This document shows positions 50,234 through 57,962 of a stretch of DNA of 64,000 nucleotides, piece after piece. Origin of the DNA: SbD1 sp039679945 (GTDB lineage Bacteria > Desulfobacterota > Syntrophobacteria > Syntrophobacterales > Syntrophobacteraceae). Positions within the stretch are counted from its first letter, which is position 1. Every line of letters begins with the position of its first letter. The notes under the pieces are model-generated. The model saw only the letters and a list, made by a program, of their open reading frames with translations, did not search any database and had not been told where the DNA came from. The position numbers and the translations under genes are program-made. Location of the stretch: assembly GCA_039679945.1 (NCBI GenBank), contig JBDKTY010000244.1:62001-126000 (forward strand). The letters run 5' to 3'.

Positions 50234-52178
50234 CTTCTGTCTCCACCGGAAGAGTTATCAGAAATGTCGTGCCTTTTCCGGGAGTGCTCTCGACGGTTAT
50301 CTTTCCGCCATGCTCCTTGATGATTCCGAAGGAAACCGACAATCCAAGTCCGGTTCCGCCTTCCGTCTGCTTTGTAGTAAAGAACGGGTTGAAAATCTTA
50401 TCCAGGTTCTCCGGTACTATCCCGGAACCGGTATCTTGAATCCTGATTTCCGCCATGTGATCATCCGGGATATAACGGGTATCGATCTTTATGGCGCCGC
50501 CCCGCGGCATTGCCTGCCTTGCATTCACGAGAAGATTCATCACCACCTGGCGGATGCGTTCGGGATCGAACAAAAACTCCGGCAGATCGGCATCCAGGCG
50601 CGTTGTGAACGCAATCCCCCGTTCCTTGAACTGCTTTTCCAGCATTTCCACAAGGCTCATGAGAGCGGCGTTCAACTGGAGCCTCTCTTTCCGCGTAGTG
50701 CCCTGCCGGGCGAACGAAAGCAGACCGTCTACTATTTTCCGGCAGGCCTCGGCGTTGCGATCGATCACGCGGGCATCCTCGACCGCCGGATGTTCCGTGG
50801 GCAGATCGCGCTGGAGCAGCTTTGCGTAGCAATGGATAATACTCAGGGGATTGTTGATTTCGTGGGCAACTCCGGCCGAGAGCTGACCGATCGCGGCCAG
50901 CTTCTCCATCTGCATCATCTGGTTTTCGGACTGCTTGTGGATCGTGATGTCACGCACATAATGAACGATCTGGTGGACCTGCCCGGAATCGTTGTGGATG
51001 GGATAGATATTTATGAAATAGCACCGCTCATCCGGTCCCGTCCATTCACCGCTCGCGGCCTTGCCGGTGGAAAAGACCTTCTTCAGCATGGCGTCCTGCG
51101 AAGATCCGCCCGGCATGTCGGCATCCATGCCGCCATGCTGGCCAAGCACCGCGGGCGATGAATTCGCAATGCATTCCTGGTAGGCACGATTGAGTACGGA
51201 CAAGGACCCGTCTTCATTTACCAGCGCAAGGGGATCACTGATTCCGTCAATTATGGATTGCAGTATCTCCGCGTTGGTTTGCATCGTCTCTTCGGCTTCA
51301 GCCAGGTTGTGCGCCATGAGATTGAATGAATTGGTCAATTCGCCGATCTCGTCCATGCGCTCGACCGGAACTTCATGTCTGAGGTGGATAGCCCCGGTGG
51401 CGATATTCTCGAATAATGTTCCCAGCCGTCTGAGTGGCTGCCCGATGAGTTTGAGGAAGGTCCCGTCGATGGCAATGAAGAGGAAGAGCATGGCGAACAC
51501 GCCGATCGCCGAAAGCTGAATGGCGATCTGGTTGATTTCCTGCAGGGCGGGCGAGAGGGATATGGAAATCGACTCCAGTCCCATGAGTTCCCCCTCACTA
51601 TAACCGAAGCCGTTCCTGTTTCCATAAAGCTTGATAAGCCCGGCCGGAGCCTCTTCCGGGGTACCATGGCATTTCAGGCACTCCGCTTTCACATAAACGG
51701 GGACCATGATGTAGAAATACTTCACCCCATCCTGGGCGGAGATCCCGTGCCATTCGTTCTCCCTTCCGCCGACCCGGAAATAGTCGATCATCCTGGAGTG
51801 GAAAGCATCCGCGTGATTGATGGGGTTGCGTGGGACATCGGTGACTCTGCGGTACAGAAACTCGGAGTGCTTCGGACCGAGATTCTCCATGACCCCGTGA
51901 CGAATCCGGGTGGTTGACATGGCTTCCGCGACGAAGGAGTCTTCGTCGGATAAGTGGCTGGTAAGATTGAACATTCTTGGACGCAAAGTGTTTCCCACAT
52001 ATGCGCCAATGCCATCCATGAGGGCAAATACGATCTGCCCCCTCCTGTAGGTATCCTGGATGACTTTTTCCTTGAGGTAGACATAGAGCACCAGAGCGGA
52101 ACATACACAGAAGGCGCAGACAATGCCGCCCACTATGAGCGCGAAGCGAGTCCTCAACGACAATCGGCGAAGGACCAC
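50226..52178 (-). CDS. sensor histidine kinase with c-type heme motif (DUF3365), HAMP and PAS domains
   Basis: A 650-residue kinase. Helix at about 11-35; a periplasmic DUF3365 (Tll0287-like) domain with the heme c motif CLKCH (C167, C170, H171); second helix about 222-245; HAMP to about 305; PAS to about 425; HisKA with GVAHEINNPLSI (phospho-His); HATPase with DTGSGI and GGTGLGLSVSFGII. Covalent heme needs cytochrome c maturation, which is not seen here. Redox, gas or thiol sensing is plausible. GTG start at 52178 with AAAGGAG 7 nt upstream. Its cognate regulator overlaps it. Confidence 0.93.
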   Translation of the reverse strand: MVLRRLSLRTRFALIVGGIVCAFCVCSALVLYVYLKEKVIQDTYRRGQIVFALMDGIGAYVGNTLRPRMFNLTSHLSDEDSFVAEAMSTTRIRHGVMENLGPKHSEFLYRRVTDVPRNPINHADAFHSRMIDYFRVGGRENEWHGISAQDGVKYFYIMVPVYVKAECLKCHGTPEEAPAGLIKLYGNRNGFGYSEGELMGLESISISLSPALQEINQIAIQLSAIGVFAMLFLFIAIDGTFLKLIGQPLRRLGTLFENIATGAIHLRHEVPVERMDEIGELTNSFNLMAHNLAEAEETMQTNAEILQSIIDGISDPLALVNEDGSLSVLNRAYQECIANSSPAVLGQHGGMDADMPGGSSQDAMLKKVFSTGKAASGEWTGPDERCYFINIYPIHNDSGQVHQIVHYVRDITIHKQSENQMMQMEKLAAIGQLSAGVAHEINNPLSIIHCYAKLLQRDLPTEHPAVEDARVIDRNAEACRKIVDGLLSFARQGTTRKERLQLNAALMSLVEMLEKQFKERGIAFTTRLDADLPEFLFDPERIRQVVMNLLVNARQAMPRGGAIKIDTRYIPDDHMAEIRIQDTGSGIVPENLDKIFNPFFTTKQTEGGTGLGLSVSFGIIKEHGGKITVESTPGKGTTFLITLPVETEDE

Positions 52179-52207
52179 CGGCCACTCCTTTGCTTTCTCT
52201 ATTGGGG

Positions 52208-52225
52208 CACTCCCCCGGGGGAGTG
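52208..52225. promoter_or_regulatory. 18-bp perfect palindrome upstream of the sensor kinase gene
   Basis: CACTCCCCCGGGGGAGTG is its own reverse complement and lies 30-47 bp before the kinase start codon. Position fits an operator for the operon, but the protein that would bind it is unknown. Confidence 0.4.
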
Positions 52226-52248
52226 AACAAGCACGATCTCAAAAGACG

Positions 52249-52282
52249 AAAAAGCCCCCTTCCCTGCCAGGAGAGGGCCTCC
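52249..52282 (-). terminator. intrinsic terminator downstream of rex
   Basis: On the minus strand GGCCCTCTCC pairs with GGGAAGGGGGC (imperfect), followed by TTTTTCGTCTTTT. It lies about 65 bp after the rex stop and keeps rex apart from the kinase operon. Confidence 0.6.
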
Positions 52283-52347
52283 TCTGTTATAGAGCTTCCA
52301 GAATATCGGTCGGTGGCGGCAGGCCGGCGCCCGCCGCGGCAACCCCC

Positions 52348-52980
52348 CTAACTCCCGAACGAGAGATGATAGGCGATGGAATCGAGCTTTATCGTGAAAT
52401 CAACGTTTTCCACATGGCAGCAATCAGGCACCTGGATTTGGATGGGTGCAAAATTCAAAATACCGTTTATCCCCGCCAGAACGAGTTGATTGGCAACACT
52501 CTGCGCATCATTGGCGGGAGTCGCGATAATGCCGACGTGCACCTCCCGCTCCTTTACCACATCTTCCAATTCGTTCACGTGATTGATGATCAAGCCGTTC
52601 GGCAGCCGTTTGCCCACCTTCTGGACATCCGCATCAAAAGCGGCCGTAAACACGTAGCCGTGCTTTATGAAATTTCCATGGCGTATCAGGGCCGATCCGA
52701 GGTTCCCGAGACCCACCATGGCAAGGTTCCAGGGTCGGTTCAACCCGAGAATGTCCTTGATCTGGTTTACAAGATCATTTATCCGATACCCGACTCCACG
52801 CACTCCAAACTCACCGAAATACGCCAGGTCTTTTCGGATCTGAGCCGGATTAACGCCGCATTGTTTTGCCAAACGCTCGGAGGAAATGACCTCGACGTCC
52901 TCTTCCAGCAACTCCTGAAGCGTACGCATGTAAATAGAGAGCCTGACAATGGTGGCCATTGGGATTTTGGCGAATTTCAT
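52348..52980 (-). CDS. rex: redox-sensing transcriptional repressor Rex
   Basis: A 210-residue repressor that senses the NADH/NAD+ ratio. The N-terminal winged helix has MATIVRLSIYMRTLQELLEE, ERLAKQCGVNPAQIRKDLAYFGEFGVRGVGY, a Rex signature; the Rossmann domain has AMVGLGNLGSALI and the C-terminal swapped helix ends the protein. The ATG at 52980 has a GGG-rich site and is preferred to one 30 bp upstream. A Rex-type operator lies 59 bp upstream (53039-53056), suggesting autoregulation. It is adjacent to the F0 operon but separated by a terminator. Confidence 0.95.
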   Translation of the reverse strand: MKFAKIPMATIVRLSIYMRTLQELLEEDVEVISSERLAKQCGVNPAQIRKDLAYFGEFGVRGVGYRINDLVNQIKDILGLNRPWNLAMVGLGNLGSALIRHGNFIKHGYVFTAAFDADVQKVGKRLPNGLIINHVNELEDVVKEREVHVGIIATPANDAQSVANQLVLAGINGILNFAPIQIQVPDCCHVENVDFTIKLDSIAYHLSFGS

Positions 52981-53038
52981 GATGTAACCCTTTTCGAATT
53001 CTACTCGCAAGCGCTGAAGTGGTGATTAACCCCTAAGT

Positions 53039-53056
53039 ATGTGATATTATTCACAT
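53039..53056. promoter_or_regulatory. Rex operator upstream of rex
   Basis: ATGTGATATTATTCACAT is an inverted repeat (ATGTGA, 6-bp centre, TCACAT) that resembles the Rex box TTGTGAA-N4-TTCACAA. It lies between atpE and rex, 59-76 bp before the rex start. Confidence 0.75.
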
Positions 53057-53101
53057 CTCCCCACCAAAAAAATAGGCCCATCGCTCTTTTTTCTCCGTTT
53101 G

Positions 53102-53142
53102 AAAAAAAACAGAGGGCAAGTGGCTTGACCACTCGCCCTCTG
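53102..53142 (-). terminator. intrinsic terminator of the atpZIBE operon
   Basis: On the minus strand CAGAGGGCGAGTGG (53142-53129) pairs with CCACTTGCCCTCTG (53123-53110), one mismatch in 14, then TTTTTTTT. It lies 50 bp after the atpE stop. Confidence 0.88.
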
Positions 53143-53191
53143 TAACCCGAAAAGACATTTTTAGCCAGAAATTTATTTTTTGGCCGTCAAT

Positions 53192-53554
53192 TTATTTCGC
53201 CAAACCCACGAACGTCGCGATCGAGCCGGAGATCGGGTTCGCGTAGATGAGAATCAGGGCGACAACAAGAGCATAAATCGCCAGAGATTCGATCATGGCA
53301 AGACCGATCAGCATGGTAACGGTGACTTTTCCGGAGGTATCGGGATTGCGGGCGATGCCTTCAACGGCGCCCCGGACAGCCATGCCCTGGCCGATACCGC
53401 AGCCATGGGCGGCGATGGCGATACCAAGGCCGGCCGCAACAGCGGAGTAGATGTAGAACTGAACAGCCGTGGATTTCGGATCGCCATCGGCCGCGAAAGC
53501 AGCAGCGGTGAGACCCAGCACGAACAACATCGTAAAGAATCCAACTTTCTTCAT
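53192..53554 (-). CDS. atpE: ATP synthase F0 subunit c with Na+-type ligand set
   Basis: A 120-residue c subunit: two membrane helices in the c-ring. It carries an N-terminal signal-peptide-like segment (KKVGFFTMLFVLGLTAAAFA) not found in most c subunits. The ion site is Q56 in GIGQG, E89-S90 and Y94 in MIESLAIY, the four side chains used in the Ilyobacter Na+ ring with identical spacing (33 and 5); the Val and Thr positions differ. Na+ coupling is therefore possible but unproven, since H+ enzymes of some Deltaproteobacteria look similar. The ATG at 53554 has AGGAGGG about 10 nt upstream. Last gene of the operon. Confidence 0.93.
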   Translation of the reverse strand: MKKVGFFTMLFVLGLTAAAFAADGDPKSTAVQFYIYSAVAAGLGIAIAAHGCGIGQGMAVRGAVEGIARNPDTSGKVTVTMLIGLAMIESLAIYALVVALILIYANPISGSIATFVGLAK

Positions 53555-53637
53555 AGGAAAAACCCTCCTGATTGAATTGAGATTAAAGAGACACCAAATA
53601 TGCGAACGCGGCCTTCCCAAACCCCGTAGTCGCCATA

Positions 53638-54357
53638 TCAGTGGGCGTGCTCGATCGCCCCCGCGAAGTACATCATTGAGAGTACGCAGAAGATGAAAGC
53701 CTGGATCAGGCCGGTCAGGAGTCCCAAAAACATCATTGGCAGCGGCGCCATGTAGACACCGGCCAGGAAGAACAGGATTCCCAGAACAAGTTCCTCGCCA
53801 AAAATATTACCGAAAAGACGAATCGAGAGGCTGAGCACCCTGGCGAGGTGTCCAATGATCTCGATGGGCATGATCAGCGGCATGAGCCACCACACCGGCC
53901 CCATGAAATGCTTGATGTATTTGGCGCCGTGGAACTTGACCCCCAGCACGTGAGTCATGACGACGACGATCAGGGCGCATGCGAGGGTGGTATTGATATT
54001 GGCCGTGGGAGAGAAAAATCCCGGGATCATCCCAAGGTAATTGCTCAGGAGAATGAACAGCCCCAGGGTTGCGATCAGGGGAAACATGAACCGGCCTTCC
54101 TCGCCGGTGATGCCCACCATGAAGTCTTCAAGACCGGTAATCACCAGTTCGAAAAAGTTCTGCCCCCCCTGTGGAACCATTTTCATGCTTCGAACGGCAA
54201 GGGAGCCGAGCAGAAGCAGCAGAATCATCACAAACCACGTATAGGTCACATGGGGTTGGACAAGATAATCCCCCAGCCCGTGATACGGACCGGCGGTGGG
54301 CACGTGGATACCCAGCTTCTCCAGCAGAACGCTAATAAAAAAGATAGGATGTTCCAT
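53638..54357 (-). CDS. atpB: ATP synthase F0 subunit a
   Basis: A 239-residue stator subunit with about five helices that forms the ion half-channels against the c-ring. The essential Arg lies in LSLSIRLFGNIFGEE near 180; GPVWWLMPLIMPIEIIGHLARV precedes it and GLIQAFIFCVLSMMYFAGAI forms the last helix. It is 83 bp before atpE and 4 bp after the atpI-like gene. Confidence 0.96.
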   Translation of the reverse strand: MEHPIFFISVLLEKLGIHVPTAGPYHGLGDYLVQPHVTYTWFVMILLLLLGSLAVRSMKMVPQGGQNFFELVITGLEDFMVGITGEEGRFMFPLIATLGLFILLSNYLGMIPGFFSPTANINTTLACALIVVVMTHVLGVKFHGAKYIKHFMGPVWWLMPLIMPIEIIGHLARVLSLSIRLFGNIFGEELVLGILFFLAGVYMAPLPMMFLGLLTGLIQAFIFCVLSMMYFAGAIEHAH

Positions 54358-54361
54358 AATT

Positions 54362-54754
54362 TCAACTATCTCCCTTCATCAAGACGAATTCGAAGCCTCC
54401 AACAAGCCCAATACTCAAAACCATCACGGATAGACCGACCACAAAAGGAATTGGGGTGGCCCACCCGAAGTAGATAACGACAAACACCAGGAAAAGAGTA
54501 CCCAGAAAACGGACATAGTAACTTGCAAAAAGCCCGGCCTTGCTCGGAAGCTTACCCGGAGTCAGAAACGCACGCCTGAGCTGCCATTTGAGCACCTGGA
54601 AACTGACAATGGCGATGGCACATCCGAGAAAAACACCCACAGCCGCCTGCTGTGAAAAAAAGCGCCACGCCCCGAGGGTAAGAACCGTCAGCAAAATGCC
54701 GGAAACCCACTCGATGCGCCGCACCAGCCTTTCGTTAGCGGGAATCTCCTTCAC
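54362..54754 (-). CDS. atpI: ATP synthase subunit I family protein
   Basis: A 130-residue membrane protein with four hydrophobic segments (about 17-32, 37-55, 78-98, 100-122) and a basic loop WQLRRAFLTPGK, like the AtpI proteins that assist c-ring assembly. Sequence similarity in this family is low, so the call rests on topology and position between atpZ-like and atpB genes. It overlaps the upstream gene by 4 bp. Confidence 0.75.
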   Translation of the reverse strand: MKEIPANERLVRRIEWVSGILLTVLTLGAWRFFSQQAAVGVFLGCAIAIVSFQVLKWQLRRAFLTPGKLPSKAGLFASYYVRFLGTLFLVFVVIYFGWATPIPFVVGLSVMVLSIGLVGGFEFVLMKGDS

Positions 54755-54990
54755 TGTGCTTTTGGATCCTTATCCTTTTCCTGCTGCTGCTTAATGAAAC
54801 GGTAATAATTACGGCCACCGGCAAAGATCCCAAGGATCAGGAAAATAATCGTAAGATATGGCAGCGTTCCGAACCTTGAGTCTAAATACACCCCTATGCC
54901 GATGCCGATGAAAGGCGCCAGGGCAACCTGAAAACCGATAGTGCTGGCCATCACAGCCTGCATGAACGACTTCTTGTCTTCTGTTTTCAT
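54751..54990 (-). CDS. atpZ: AtpZ/AtpI-like small F0-associated protein
   Basis: A 79-residue protein with two hydrophobic segments: MQAVMASTIGFQVALAPFIGIGIGVYLD (about 10-37) and YLTIIFLILGIFAGG. The GxGVYLD and IFAGGRNYYRFI patterns match AtpZ/AtpQ, which precede AtpI in many operons; relatives form Mg2+/Ca2+ channels or assembly aids. The ATG at 54990 is preferred over one 84 bp upstream because it avoids overlap with hemL and starts at the family's usual point. First gene of the operon; F1 genes are elsewhere. Confidence 0.8.
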   Translation of the reverse strand: MKTEDKKSFMQAVMASTIGFQVALAPFIGIGIGVYLDSRFGTLPYLTIIFLILGIFAGGRNYYRFIKQQQEKDKDPKAQ

Positions 54991-54998
54991 AATCTTTT

Positions 54999-55014
54999 CG
55001 TGTAAATGTTCACG
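54999..55014. promoter_or_regulatory. possible Rex operator upstream of atpZ
   Basis: CGTGAACATTTACACG on the minus strand (CGTGTAAATGTTCACG on plus) is an imperfect inverted repeat with 4-bp centre, similar to TTGTGAA-N4-TTCACAA. It ends 9 bp before the atpZ start. Confidence 0.45.
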
Positions 55015-55055
55015 TGCGGTCCTACCACACAAGCCAATTTCAGTCAATTCTTTTT

Positions 55056-56363
55056 CTATTTTCGTAATGCACAATTTTCACGCACAATGCTCAAGGAAGC
55101 GGATGCAGCCTCGATTGTCCGGTCCAGATCCTCTTGCTCATGAGCAGTGCCGACAAAGAAAGCCTCAAACTGGGAGGGGGCGAGATAGACTCCCCTCACG
55201 AGCATTTCGCGGAAAAAGAGCGCGTAGGCAGCCGTGTCGGCCTTGACCGCGCTTTCATAATCCGTCACCGGCTCCGCCGTGAAAAACCCGCACCCGAGTG
55301 ATCCAATCCGGTTGATTGTCACCGCGACGCCGGCCGATCGGGCGGCCTCTTCCAACCCGGCGCACAGGTATGTGTTTTTTTTCTCTAGCTGCTCGTATAC
55401 ACCCTCGTCGCACAGCGCGCGCAGCATCGTGAGCCCCGCGCTCATCGCCAGGGGATTCCCCGAAAGCGTGCCGGCCTGGTAAACATCGCCGGAAGGGGCG
55501 ATACGTTCCATTATTTCCCGCCTGCCTCCATAGGCTCCCACCGGAAGTCCCCCGCCGATTATTTTTCCAAGGCAGGTAAGATCGGGCATGATATTGAAAT
55601 ACTGCTGCGCCCCGCCGGGGGCAAGGCGAAAACCTGTAATGACTTCATCGAAGATGAGAAGGGCGCCGTAAGTGTCGCAGATCTCCCGAACCCCCTCCAG
55701 AAACCCGGGCATGGGCAATACCACCCCCATATTGGCCGCGACCGGCTCGAGAATGATCGCGGCGACTTCTTCGCCCGCGCTCTCCATGAAGCGGCGCACA
55801 CCATCGAGGTCATTGTAGGGAAGCGATACCGTGTGCCGGACCGTCTCCTCCGGAATACCGGGAGTCCCCGGAATCCCGAGCGTGATCACACCTGAACCGG
55901 ATTTCACGAGAAGCGCGTCGACATGGCCATGATAACATCCATTAAACTTAATGATCTTCTTGCGCCCCGTATATCCTCTCGCAAGCCTCACGGCGCTCAT
56001 TGTCGCCTCGGTCCCGGAATTGACCATCCGCACCATCTCGATCGACGGCACCATCTCCACGACTTTGCGGGCCATCTCGACTTCCATCCGCGTGGGAATT
56101 CCATAGGACGTGCCCCTGGCGACCGCCGCCTCCAGGGCTTTCACGACAGCGGGATGGGAGTGGCCGAGAATCAGGGGACCCCATGAACCTACATAATCGA
56201 TGTAGGAGTTGCCGTCCTCATCGGTTATGCGGCACCCCCTGGCTTCCTTTATGAAAAGAGGATGGCAGTTGACGGCTTTCCCCGACCTGACCGGACTGTT
56301 CACTCCGCCGGGTATCCACTTGCATGCTTCCTCGTAGAGCATTTTTGAGTTGTTCCGGTTCAT
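55056..56363 (-). CDS. hemL: glutamate-1-semialdehyde 2,1-aminomutase
   Basis: A 435-residue PLP enzyme that turns glutamate-1-semialdehyde into 5-aminolevulinate for heme and other tetrapyrroles. The family start KWIPGGVNSPVRSGKAV, MVNSGTEATMSAVRLARG, the Asp region LLIFDEVITGFR and the PLP-lysine GKIIGGGLPVGAYGG are all present. GGAG lies just before the ATG. No other hem gene is nearby; it precedes the F0 operon by 65 bp on the same strand, and its product supplies the hemes of SdhC and of the sensor kinase. Confidence 0.98.
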   Translation of the reverse strand: MNRNNSKMLYEEACKWIPGGVNSPVRSGKAVNCHPLFIKEARGCRITDEDGNSYIDYVGSWGPLILGHSHPAVVKALEAAVARGTSYGIPTRMEVEMARKVVEMVPSIEMVRMVNSGTEATMSAVRLARGYTGRKKIIKFNGCYHGHVDALLVKSGSGVITLGIPGTPGIPEETVRHTVSLPYNDLDGVRRFMESAGEEVAAIILEPVAANMGVVLPMPGFLEGVREICDTYGALLIFDEVITGFRLAPGGAQQYFNIMPDLTCLGKIIGGGLPVGAYGGRREIMERIAPSGDVYQAGTLSGNPLAMSAGLTMLRALCDEGVYEQLEKKNTYLCAGLEEAARSAGVAVTINRIGSLGCGFFTAEPVTDYESAVKADTAAYALFFREMLVRGVYLAPSQFEAFFVGTAHEQEDLDRTIEAASASLSIVRENCALRK

Positions 56364-56387
56364 CGTCTCCAGCCCCCCACCTTATCC

Positions 56388-57962
56388 TTATTCGGTTTCC
56401 ATGGTTGTAATCTCGTATTGTTCCAGGTGCATATTGGCATCCGCCTTCACCTCGATGCGCGCGTGGATCTTCTCTTCCACCCTCTCCAGCGCGGCGCGCT
56501 CTTCATCGCAAAACCTCGCAACCACTTCCGCGTGCGCCAGGACCAGGATGTCCCGGCCGAAAAGATCCGTCCTTTGCCGCTCGAGTTCCCTCAGGATCTC
56601 GTAGCACACCGTCTGCTTGGACTTCAGGTATCCCTCGCCCTCGCAGTAGGAGCACGGTTCGCACAGCACCCTTCCAATGCTCTCCTTCGTCCGCTTCCTC
56701 GTCATCTCGATCAGCCCGAGTTCGGACATGTGCAGTATGTTGGATTTACTCTTGTCCTTGTACATCGCATCGCGCAGGGCGTTCCAGACTTTCTCCCGGT
56801 TGGGCTCTTTTTCCATGTCTATGAAATCGATGATTATGATTCCGCCGATATTGCGAAGCCTCAACTGGAAGGCGATTTCCTTCACGGCCTCCAGGTTGGT
56901 CTTGAGGATCGTCTCCTCAAGGTTGCGTTTCCCGACATACCTCCCCGTGTTCACATCGATCGCGGTAAGCGCTTCGGTAGTCTCTATGACGATGTATCCG
57001 CCGGACTTGAGCCAGATCTTCTTGCTGAGCGCCCTCTGGATCTCCATTTCTATGCCATAGGCATCGAAAATGGGCTCGTCTCCCTCGTAGAGTTCGACGG
57101 AGTTCTTCAGGGAGGGCATGAAAGTCTCGGTGAAAGCCAGGACCTTGCGGTATTCGCTCTCGGAATCGATCACCAGGCGGTCCACCTCTTTCGTGAAAAG
57201 ATCCCGCACGGCACGCAGAGTGATATCCAGTTCCTGGTAGATCAGTGATGGGACGGGGGCGTTTTCGGCGCGCCGGTTTATACTGTGCCAGAGCTTCACG
57301 ACGAAATCCGCTTCGGCGTGGAGCTTTTCCTTCTCCGCCCCTTCCGCGGCCGTGCGCACGATGAAGCCGCAGTGATCCGGCTTTATGTCGCACATTATCT
57401 CGCGCAGCCGCTTTCTTTCGCCTTCTTCCTCGATCCTTCGTGAAACGCCGATGTGATCCATGGTCGGCATGAAGACGAGATGCCTTCCCGGCAGCGTGAT
57501 GTGCGTGGTTATCCTCGCTCCCTTGCTCCCGATCGGTTCCTTCGCGACCTGCACGAGGATATCCTGTCCCTCCTGCAGGCGGTCTTCTATGGGAATGCTG
57601 CTGTACCCCCGGCGCAGGTTCAGCATTTCCTCGAACCCGCTTTCAACCTCGGATTCCCTCGGGACTTCCTCGGTCTCTTCGCCCTCTTCTTCCGCCGGGC
57701 AGGATGAAAGCAGCAACTGCTCGATATCACCCATGGGATGGTGGATGTCGCTTACATACAGAAAGGCGGCCTTCTCCAGATCTATATCCACGAAAGCCGC
57801 CTGCATCCCCGGCAGTACACGCACCACGCGGCCTTTGTAGATATTACCGCCTATACCCTTGTCAGAGCTGCGTTCAACGTAGAGTTCGGCCACCTGTCCA
57901 TTTTCGACCAGGGCCACACGCGTCTCGAAAGCACTGCTATTTATAATGAGCTCTGCGGACAT
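56388..57962 (-). CDS. rng: ribonuclease G
   Basis: A 524-residue endoribonuclease of the RNase E/G family, acting on rRNA 5' ends and mRNA. An S1 domain at about 38-125 (NIYKGRVVRVLPGMQAAFVDI) is followed by the 5' sensor, then the catalytic DNase-I-like part with Asp in AIDVNTGRYVGKRN and IIIIDFIDMEKE, and the zinc-link CEPCSYC (about 458-464). No RNase E C-terminal scaffold, so it is the G type. Starts inside the end of the upstream gene (26-bp overlap). Confidence 0.96.
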   Translation of the reverse strand: MSAELIINSSAFETRVALVENGQVAELYVERSSDKGIGGNIYKGRVVRVLPGMQAAFVDIDLEKAAFLYVSDIHHPMGDIEQLLLSSCPAEEEGEETEEVPRESEVESGFEEMLNLRRGYSSIPIEDRLQEGQDILVQVAKEPIGSKGARITTHITLPGRHLVFMPTMDHIGVSRRIEEEGERKRLREIMCDIKPDHCGFIVRTAAEGAEKEKLHAEADFVVKLWHSINRRAENAPVPSLIYQELDITLRAVRDLFTKEVDRLVIDSESEYRKVLAFTETFMPSLKNSVELYEGDEPIFDAYGIEMEIQRALSKKIWLKSGGYIVIETTEALTAIDVNTGRYVGKRNLEETILKTNLEAVKEIAFQLRLRNIGGIIIIDFIDMEKEPNREKVWNALRDAMYKDKSKSNILHMSELGLIEMTRKRTKESIGRVLCEPCSYCEGEGYLKSKQTVCYEILRELERQRTDLFGRDILVLAHAEVVARFCDEERAALERVEEKIHARIEVKADANMHLEQYEITTMETE

